64,000 nt of DNA from Batkoa obscura. Its lineage: Eukaryota; Entomophthoromycota; Entomophthoromycetes; Entomophthorales; Batkoaceae. Of the stretch, positions 57,815 to 64,000 are shown one piece after another (position 1 is the first letter of the stretch; every line of letters begins with the position of its first letter). The notes under the pieces are model-generated. The model was given only the letters and a program-made list of their open reading frames with translations. It was not told the origin of the DNA and ran no database searches. The translations under genes were made by a program, and so were the position numbers. Location: the NCBI GenBank assembly GCA_030770535.1, contig JASVEC010000046.1, forward strand, positions 226,403 through 290,402, given 5' to 3'.

Positions 57815-58220
57815 GAATGAATTATAATATTTATATAGTGTGCCTCTTATTATATTAAAGTTTCTAAAAATTCCATTTCAAAGTTTAATTATAAAAGCTT
57901 GTATTTTATTTTTGTTTTAATAAAAAATAAATCTTTTAAATTTTTTTATCTAATTTTAAGCTTTTTAAATTTAAAGTATTTTGATAAAAAATAATAAGTT
58001 AAAAGGATATTATAAGTTTTATTTGAACTTTTTGATGATATTTTTAATATTAAATTAATTATATTTTTTAAGTTTGGCATTATGATAGAAAAATAAGTTA
58101 AAGTTTTTTATTTAAAATAAAATTAGGCGTTGAGCTTTTGATAAAGTAGACAGTTTATTTGTTTTATTAGACAATTAAGGTATTTCAAATAAATTGATCA
58201 AGCTTTAATCAATTTTTAAT

Positions 58221-58326
58221 AATTGGGGATGTATTTTTGTGTTTAAGAATTTTACTAACAATCTTTCTACTTAAATAGCGCTTAAAAAATGGAAAAGTAA
58301 TGAAATCAAAAAAAACATCCCCAATT
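58221..58326 (+). repeat. MITE copy with AATT target duplication
   Basis: A well-preserved 98-bp element, GGGGATGT to ACATCCCC, with AATT at 58221-58224 and 58323-58326. Confidence 0.93.
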
Positions 58327-58465
58327 TATTTTATTAAATTCTTTTTAAAGCTATTTAACAGTGATGTTAAAAGTCATAAAGCTAATACAAGGATTTCAAT
58401 TTGTTTACTTTTGTATCTAATTATTATTGAAAATTTCCTATTGCATTCCAAGTTTTTTTAAGTTC

Positions 58466-58561
58466 ATAATGAGTACATGTTTTTTTGTTGAGGATTTTAC
58501 TACCAATTTTTCCACTTGAATAACATTTAAAAAATAGAAAAACTGATGAAACCAAAAGAAC
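58466..58561 (+). repeat. degenerate MITE
   Basis: Starts GAGTACATG and runs to AACATC where the next MITE begins; internal blocks match the family. Confidence 0.7.
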
Positions 58562-58667
58562 ATCTGGGGATGTTTTTTTTGAATTCATTACTTTTTTCAT
58601 CTTTAAGCGCTATTTGGGTGGAAAAGTTGTTAATAAAGCTCTTAAATACAAAAACACATCCCCATCT
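58562..58667 (-). repeat. MITE copy with ATCT target duplication
   Basis: ATCT at 58562-58565 and 58664-58667 flanks GGGGATGTTTTTTTT to ACATCCCC. It landed at the end of an older copy. Confidence 0.93.
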
Positions 58668-58750
58668 GATGATTTAAATTTTTAGAATATTAATGTTACT
58701 AAAAAAATGTTTTATATAGAAATAAAAATTGTGTAGGTCCAATAGAGTTA

Positions 58751-58821
58751 GGATCCATGGTGTAATGGTTAGCACCCAAGGTTTTGATCCTTGTAATCCG
58801 AGTTCGATTCTCGGTGGGTCC
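58751..58821 (+). tRNA. tRNA-Gln, anticodon TTG
   Basis: 71 nt and the exact complement of the gene at 52470-52540. Cloverleaf as described there; the T-rich stretch a few bases after the end is weaker than a typical Pol III terminator (CTTGTATTTTTCG). Confidence 0.95.
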
Positions 58822-59091
58822 TTGTATTTTTCGTTTTTTAATACTTTCTATAAAATTTCTTTTAGCTCAAAACAGGCATACTCAACTATTGAGTTGATAG
58901 ACTTTAAATTGTTGTGAAGCGTCTTTTAATTTGATTAGTAGACATGTTTTTTATCATTTTATGAATTATTATTAATAGGGAATTTATTAGTCTTAGGTAG
59001 TTATTTTGTTATTATTTTCTTAACCTTGAAATACTTTATAGATCATACTTATCAATAAACAAGTTAATTAAAATATTTAGAATCATTTAAT

Positions 59092-59197
59092 ATATGGGGA
59101 TATATTTTTGTGTTTAAGGATTTTATTAACAACCTTTCTATTCAAATAGCGCTTAAAAGATAGAAAAAGTGATGATGAGGCCAAAAAAACCCTATAT
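59092..59197 (+). repeat. MITE copy, ATAT duplication
   Basis: ATAT at 59092-59095 and 59194-59197; the right end is shortened to AAACCCT. Confidence 0.85.
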
Positions 59198-59313
59198 AGA
59201 GTTATATTGATAAGAATTTGAGCATCAAAAAGATTAAATAAAGTTATAGTTTATTAGCTAAAGCATGATTTTTCAATAAATCTAAATTAAATGTTTGATA
59301 TATTAAAAGATCA

Positions 59314-59420
59314 ATATGGGGATGTATTTTTGTGTTTAAAAATTTTACCAACAAATTTTTCCGCCCAAATAGTGCTTAAAAGATGAAAAAAATAATGAAG
59401 TCAAAAAAACATCCTCATCT
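59314..59420 (+). repeat. MITE copy upstream of SEC20
   Basis: Left ATAT, right ATCT, otherwise well preserved; it lies about 180 bp before the SEC20 start codon. Confidence 0.88.
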
Positions 59421-59599
59421 TATGATTTGAATAAAATTGGAATTCAATTTTAGCAACATAAGTTTTGAATGTTGAAAATTTAATTAAATAATCCATTGCA
59501 AAACTTTCCAAATAACAAATAATGACCACATCAATTCTCAAAATCTAATAAAAACTAAAGTTTCTTTTACTTTTTAAACAATATAGCAATCACAAAAAA

Positions 59600-60558
59600 A
59601 TGGAAGATATCTATACAACGTTGAAAGAAAGTTTGGAAAAAGATTTGGAACTTTTGGAATTAAAATTAAAGAACATTGAACCTTATACAAATGAAAATAG
59701 TAATTTTGATGAAATTAAATTTCTTGATTTACCCGATAGAATATCGGAAGCACGTCTTCAATTTGCTGAAGTGGAAAGAAATTTGAAGGTGGATATTCTC
59801 ATTTTTTTATTAAATAATAATTAATATTTTATTAGAACTTTTCTTTAGCTGAAAATTCTTTTACTCCAGAAAAACACCATTTGGAAGAATATGAAATTCA
59901 ATATCGAAAGTAATTTATTTTTTTATTTTTTATTTTTATAGGTTAATGTGTTGTTAGATGTAGAGCCAAGTTCCGTAGCTCAATATTAAAATCTAAACAA
60001 TTAAATGATAAATATAACCAAGAATTATTAGTTAAAAATAATAATGGATCTACACTAAGGAATCGAAAACTCAAAAAAGATAGTCATGAACAAAAAGGAT
60101 TAATTAAAAAAGCCACCTCTGTTACTGATTCACTTAAAAGAACAAGTGAATTATTACAATTAGAAATTGAAAAGAGTAGTACGAGTTATAAAGTACTATC
60201 AGATAGTTCCAAATTATTAAGTGACACTAATACAGCTTATTCTTTTATTGAAAATACTTTAGTACAATCCAAATCATTGTTAAAAAATTTAGAATGGAAT
60301 GATTTATTAGATTATATCATTTTATGGGTTGGGTTTATGATCTTTCTATCTACGGTTTTATATGTTGTTACTAAGAGAATTCCTTTGCCTTTTGGAAACG
60401 CGTTTTCATTGACCATATATCTATTATCTCTTCCACTAAAATTAATCTTCTATTCTTCAAGTACAGCTATAACTAGTAGTACCGGGATAGCTACTACGGA
60501 ACCTATTTATTATAGGTTGGATTTAATTAATTCTATGTGTCCATTATATCCATATTAA
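59600..60558 (+). CDS. SEC20: SEC20-type SNARE of retrograde Golgi-ER transport
   Basis: Three exons: 59600-59788, 59836-59909 and 59964-60558, giving 285 residues. Sec20 is a Q-SNARE of the Ufe1-Sec20-Use1 complex on the ER that accepts COPI vesicles. The N-terminal part is coiled coil (EDIYTTLKESLEKDLELLEL). The Sec20 domain covers SVTDSLKRTSELLQLEIEK through SFIENTLVQSKSLLKNLEWN, followed by a membrane segment (LDYIILWVGFMIFLSTVLYV). About 65 residues, partly hydrophobic, follow the membrane segment, as in other Sec20 proteins with a lumenal tail; no HDEL is present. The first intron has a weak donor, GTGGAT; it was chosen because only this join with the acceptor before AACTTTTC keeps one frame. 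Confidence 0.88.
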
Positions 60559-60730
60559 TTTTCACTTAAATCTTATTAAAAATAAAATAAATTAAAATAA
60601 ACTTCACTTAGAAAATTTCAAAAATAATTGCTGGTTTTTTTTTAAATATATTATCTATTTTATTGCTATATAATTTAAGTTTTTACTTATATTAAATTAA
60701 TAATAAGGTTCATCTAAAAATGAAGAATGT

Positions 60731-61544
60731 TTAGTTATCAACCCTAAAATGTAAAATAATATTACCATTGCCATAATCATCATAATCATTTTCTCCATTA
60801 TCAAAATAATTTTCTCCATAATCTCCCTCGATTTCATCATCTTCATTATAAACTTCACCATCTTCTTCAGGTTCAACTTCTTCTTCTTCCTCCTAAAATA
60901 ATTTTACATTAACGATTTGTGTTGCATAAAATCATTTTATAAAATTTACTTGATTATCTGTATTATTTTCCAATGCATCGATACGTTTCATATAATCAAT
61001 TTTGTACGATTTAACTAAAATAAAATAAAAATTCCAATTAATACTAAATCTAAAATAAAGCCCCTTTTTAACTTACATATTTTAGTTTTAGTTTTATCAA
61101 CAACAGAATGTAATTCTGAAGGAAAATAACATAGATCTGTTGTAATATGTGTCAACAATGCCTTTGGATCATATTCCAATTCTCTAGTCGAATATTTATC
61201 CGAATATCTTTCAATCTTTTGAGTTCTAGACGGCGTTTTTAGATAGGAAGGGGAGGCTTTAAACTCTCTTAAAATAGCCCGATAATCACGAGTTAGTTTT
61301 TTGTTTTTTTCATTTAATTCTAATCGGTTTGGTAAATCTTCAAATAACTAAATAGATTAGTTTCTTTAAAAAGAATTTTTTTTGATTATTGATTTACTGG
61401 ATATTTCTCAGGTGGTCCGACTTGATTATAAGCTCCCGCTTCTTGCATTAAATTAATATTATCCCCAGTAGCAAATTGTCCAAACGCTGGATTTGTTCCT
61501 ACTCGGCTTCCACCTCGTCCTCTTCCGCCTCGGGATCGATTCAT
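60731..61544 (-). CDS. RPC31: RNA polymerase III subunit C31/RPC7
   Basis: Four exons on the minus strand: 61544-61398, 61347-61077, 61014-60950 and 60892-60731, giving 214 residues. This subunit belongs to the C82-C34-C31 subcomplex that helps Pol III initiate. The N-terminus is Arg/Gly-rich (MNRSRGGRGRGG), followed by YPLFEDLPNRLELNEKNKKL, FKASPSYL and a conserved ERYSDKY segment. The C-terminal third is an acidic tail of Glu/Asp with Asn and Tyr, ending ILHFRVDN. The arrangement of basic start, short conserved core and acidic tail is the family form. The start is the Met that opens the RGG region; several upstream Mets would add unrelated sequence. SEC20 converges on it 172 bp away. Confidence 0.85.
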
Positions 61545-62444
61545 TGATTTTGAAATTGCTCTTTTGAGAGTAAATTGAACTCTAACAACTTTGCAAATTA
61601 AATTTGGAAAATTGACAAAGTAATTTGAATCAAACTTGGCCAAGTTATTTTGCAAGGTTGTTTGATTAACCAATCAAAGTTAATATCTTGAAGCAGTTTT
61701 GGATTGGGATTCAACCCATATTTCTGCTAGTTTAAAAATGTTGAATATAAAGAGTTGATTAAACATATATAATAGATTTGATTTAAAACCTAAAGTACTT
61801 TTACTTAAAAAGCAATTTATTGTATTAATGATATAAAATTGTTTGAAAGTATACTATCCTATGGACAATGACATTTGAATGAGTAATTAAAAAAAACAAT
61901 TATTAACTATATTCTACTTGTTTAAAAAAAAATTCCTTCTTCAGGTTATAAATATATGATAGCTCTTGATAGCCATATTATTCAATAGCCTCGGTATAAT
62001 GTCTTAATGTTTTATTTTGGTGTGAAATGCTTCATACTTAAAGGTATCAACGTTGAAGGTTAAAGGAGCTTTTATAAAATTCATTATGTTATTTGAAATC
62101 ATAGTTCATGTTGAAATGTTAAAAGTCGAGATATAATCACAATAGAGTGCATAAATATAATACAATAACAATACTGGTATTCGATATTTGAGCTAATCAA
62201 AAATCCAAGCTACACCACTTTTACTGTATTTAATTCACTACCAATTATCAATAAAACCATAAGTTAGATATTCACCGTTAGTAAAACTCGTTATAATTCC
62301 TCTAAGCAGATATGTTAAAATCAAAAATTATACATAAGAAAATGAGAAAATCTTGTTTCTTGTAAATAATGTATTAAAATAAACTAAGTTATTAAAAAAT
62401 GTGTTTTATAATCTATAAATTTAAACGGATATGATATCTATACT
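61545..62444. other. intergenic, no gene seen
   Basis: AT-rich region between RPC31 and the DUF2423 gene. It should contain the RPC31 promoter; no clear TATA box. Confidence 0.5.
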
Positions 62445-62888
62445 CTACCACTTAAGTTTGGCTTTAGCACTAAGTTTCTTTTTAGGTTTGTTAACTATTT
62501 TTATATCAGTTTCTTCATCTCCCATTTCTAAATAAAATAAAAGATGAAAATAAATAAAAAATCTAAAAAACAAAAAACTAATATTACCACTCGAGTTTCC
62601 TTTTGTCAATTTCTTTTGTTTTTGTTTTTCAAAAAACTTATTCATAGCAGCTTCTTTCCTAACAATTTTGGAACTAATGTTTTTCATTATTTCTTTTCTT
62701 TGTTCTTTAGGGTCCAATGGTTCTTCTTCAATAATTTCGGTTGGCCCTTCTTTACCTTCAAAGGAAGTACCTTCTGCTTGTTTAGCTGCTAATCTTCTAA
62801 TTCTCTCATCTTCAATTGGTTTATATATCTTTTCTCGACGTACACTTTCATGTTTACGTTTGATTTTAGAGCGTAAAGATCTGGCCAT
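62445..62888 (-). CDS. LLPH/DUF2423-type nucleolar protein
   Basis: Two exons on the minus strand, 62888-62588 and 62527-62445, giving 127 residues. It starts MARSLRSKIKRKHESVRREK, the conserved DUF2423 block seen in fungal proteins and animal LLP homologues, which are basic nucleolar/ribosome-associated proteins. The block is followed by PIEDERIRRLAAKQ, an acidic middle, and a Lys-rich end (KPKKKLSAKAKLKW). Reading through the intron gives a Phe-rich insertion that does not fit the family, which supports splicing. The precise function is unknown. Confidence 0.85.
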   Translation of the reverse strand: MARSLRSKIKRKHESVRREKIYKPIEDERIRRLAAKQAEGTSFEGKEGPTEIIEEEPLDPKEQRKEIMKNISSKIVRKEAAMNKFFEKQKQKKLTKGNSSGNISFLFFRFFIYFHLLFYLEMGDEETDIKIVNKPKKKLSAKAKLKW

Positions 62889-63200
62889 TTTATTGAATAA
62901 AAGAGAAATATTTTTTAATTAATTTTTATTAAAGTAGGATTTGAAAAACCTCTAAAATTAGGTTTGATTGGTTAAATTGAAGTTTGTTCAAAACTGGCAT
63001 TGGTTTTATAAAGATACCCCAAATAGAACTAATTCTTATTGTTTATAATAGTCAAGTATTTAGATTACTGATACCTTTATAAAGTGAAGTAAAAAAGTAA
63101 ATAAAAACATACAATAAAGCTTTTAGAGATTGAAGTGTATTTTTATAATTTTTTGAAATCTTTTCAGTATACCTTAAAAGATATTAATACTACAGTCAGA
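62889..63200. other. upstream region of the DUF2423 gene
   Basis: No gene; AT-rich. Confidence 0.5.
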
Positions 63201-63308
63201 GTATGAGGATGTATTTTTGTGTTTAAGAATTTTACTAACAAATTTTCTGCTTAAATAGTGCTTAAAAAATGGAAAAAAATAATGAAGTCAAAAAAAACAC
63301 TCCCATAT
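63201..63308 (+). repeat. MITE copy
   Basis: Left flank GTAT, right flank ATAT; GAGGATG to ACACTCCC. Confidence 0.87.
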
Positions 63309-64000
63309 AAATAGCTACATATGTTATCATTTGAATTATTCTATTTGATACTTTTATAAATATAAATATACCCCCCCTTTGCCATTAAAAGTAGGGCTGT
63401 AAATATCTTGTTATATACAACTATTTAGAACAGTTCAATGAACTATACTTTTAATACTTCACATTAAATTAATAAAACTTTATTATTAAATTAGATGAGT
63501 TTTAAATTTTCAATCAACTTATATTAATTTGGATTAGTTGATTAATTGAAAATATAATAACTTCTCGTTATTAGGAAACGTATTTTCGCTTAATTTTTTA
63601 ATAAAATCCTTTTTATTTATTATAGTATTTTTTTCAAAAAGTAATCTCCATATAATACAATGTATTAGATATCCGATTTACTCTTCAATTATCTAGTTTT
63701 ACCGCCTTTAATATTATTTCCAATATCAAAATAAAATATTATAAATGATTGTCACAAAACTTACCATATTACATGTCTGGGTTTCGTTACACGAAATATA
63801 ACTTCTCAGATTAAAAGCTGACACAATGGAATTAGATTATACCCCCAAAGTATAGTTTTCTTTTCCTACATCATCTGCCTCTTTTTCCGTTTTCTTTTGT
63901 TATTCAATTTTTTTGTAACTTCAATTTCTCCTAACAGCAAACCACTCGGGAGCTTTGGTCATTTAAGCTTTAAATACATGATAAAATAAAACATCTAAAA
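63309..64000. other. right edge, no gene recognised
   Basis: AT-rich with a C7 run near 63370. Nothing recognisable in either strand up to the window edge. Confidence 0.45.

Larger units (their letters stand above)
55402..57973 (-). mobile_element. old DNA transposon copy C with nested insertions
   Basis: Similar to copies A and B along its length but heavily substituted. It begins near AATGGGTGATTTTTGAATCAG and fades at about 57973 (AAGCTTTTTAAATTTAAAG). Transposase sequence is recognisable but has no open frame, and a stretch corresponding to about 36530-36970 of copy B is missing. It contains at least five MITE copies and a 463-bp solo-LTR-like insert. It shares with remnant D a block that A and B lack, so it represents an older subfamily. 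Confidence 0.85.

Overview
The window looks like nuclear DNA of an AT-rich, intron-bearing fungus, probably an early-diverging lineage. Genes carry short GT-AG introns of about 35-150 bp and TATAAAAG boxes about 55 bp upstream of secreted-protein and P450 starts. Orthologues of MAK16, RAE1/GLE2, tRNase Z, VCX1, SEC20, RPC31 and mitochondrial L12 are fungal in type. The very low GC, secreted S1 proteases and many F-box/leucine-rich-repeat relics would fit an entomophthoralean fungus such as Conidiobolus; that placement is inference.

Layout. 1-697 is the 5' part of a P450 gene that runs off the left edge. 1.0-6.5 kb is repeat-rich: a 188-bp tandem duplication, broken F-box/LRR genes and DNA transposon copy A. 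6.9-13.0 kb is a housekeeping block: tRNase Z (TRZ1), MAK16, and RAE1-like gene A divergent from MAK16. 13-16 kb holds decayed LRR and transposon remnants. 16.2-17.8 kb is a complete P450. 18-21.8 kb is mostly relics. 21.9 kb and 41.0 kb carry two intronless secreted S1 proteases with tryptophan-rich inserts. 27.1-32.4 kb is a second housekeeping block: VCX1, mitochondrial L12, glyoxalase I and RAE1-like gene B. It is flanked by an inverted, almost identical pair of broken F-box/LRR genes at 25.0-25.8 and 33.25-34.08 kb. 34.9-37.3 kb is transposon copy B. 42.6-51.9 kb is a P450 segment present three times (two whole genes and one truncated). 52.5-58.8 kb has two inverted identical tRNA-Gln genes, an arrestin-like gene and old transposon copy C with a nested solo-LTR-like fossil. 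59.6-62.9 kb holds SEC20, RPC31 and an LLPH/DUF2423 gene.

The most distinctive system is a two-part DNA transposon family. A ~2.4-kb element encodes a roughly 567-residue DDE-like transposase that I cannot place in a superfamily. About 34 copies or fragments of a ~98-bp MITE share its GGGG(N)TGT ends, and about 40 bp of one end. Sites can be read before and after insertion because related empty copies lie in the same window, and these give a 4-bp target duplication (ATAT, AAAT, AATT, ATCT). One MITE interrupts the transposase gene of copy A.

A second distinctive feature is the low-complexity Gln/Glu/Pro insert with repeated Pro-Trp-Trp in a surface loop of both secreted proteases. A third is the pair of RAE1-like genes whose exon lengths still match almost exactly. 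Exon boundaries were placed by eye from splice signals and reading frame. Every spliced coding sequence proposed here keeps one open frame, but none has been checked against transcripts.
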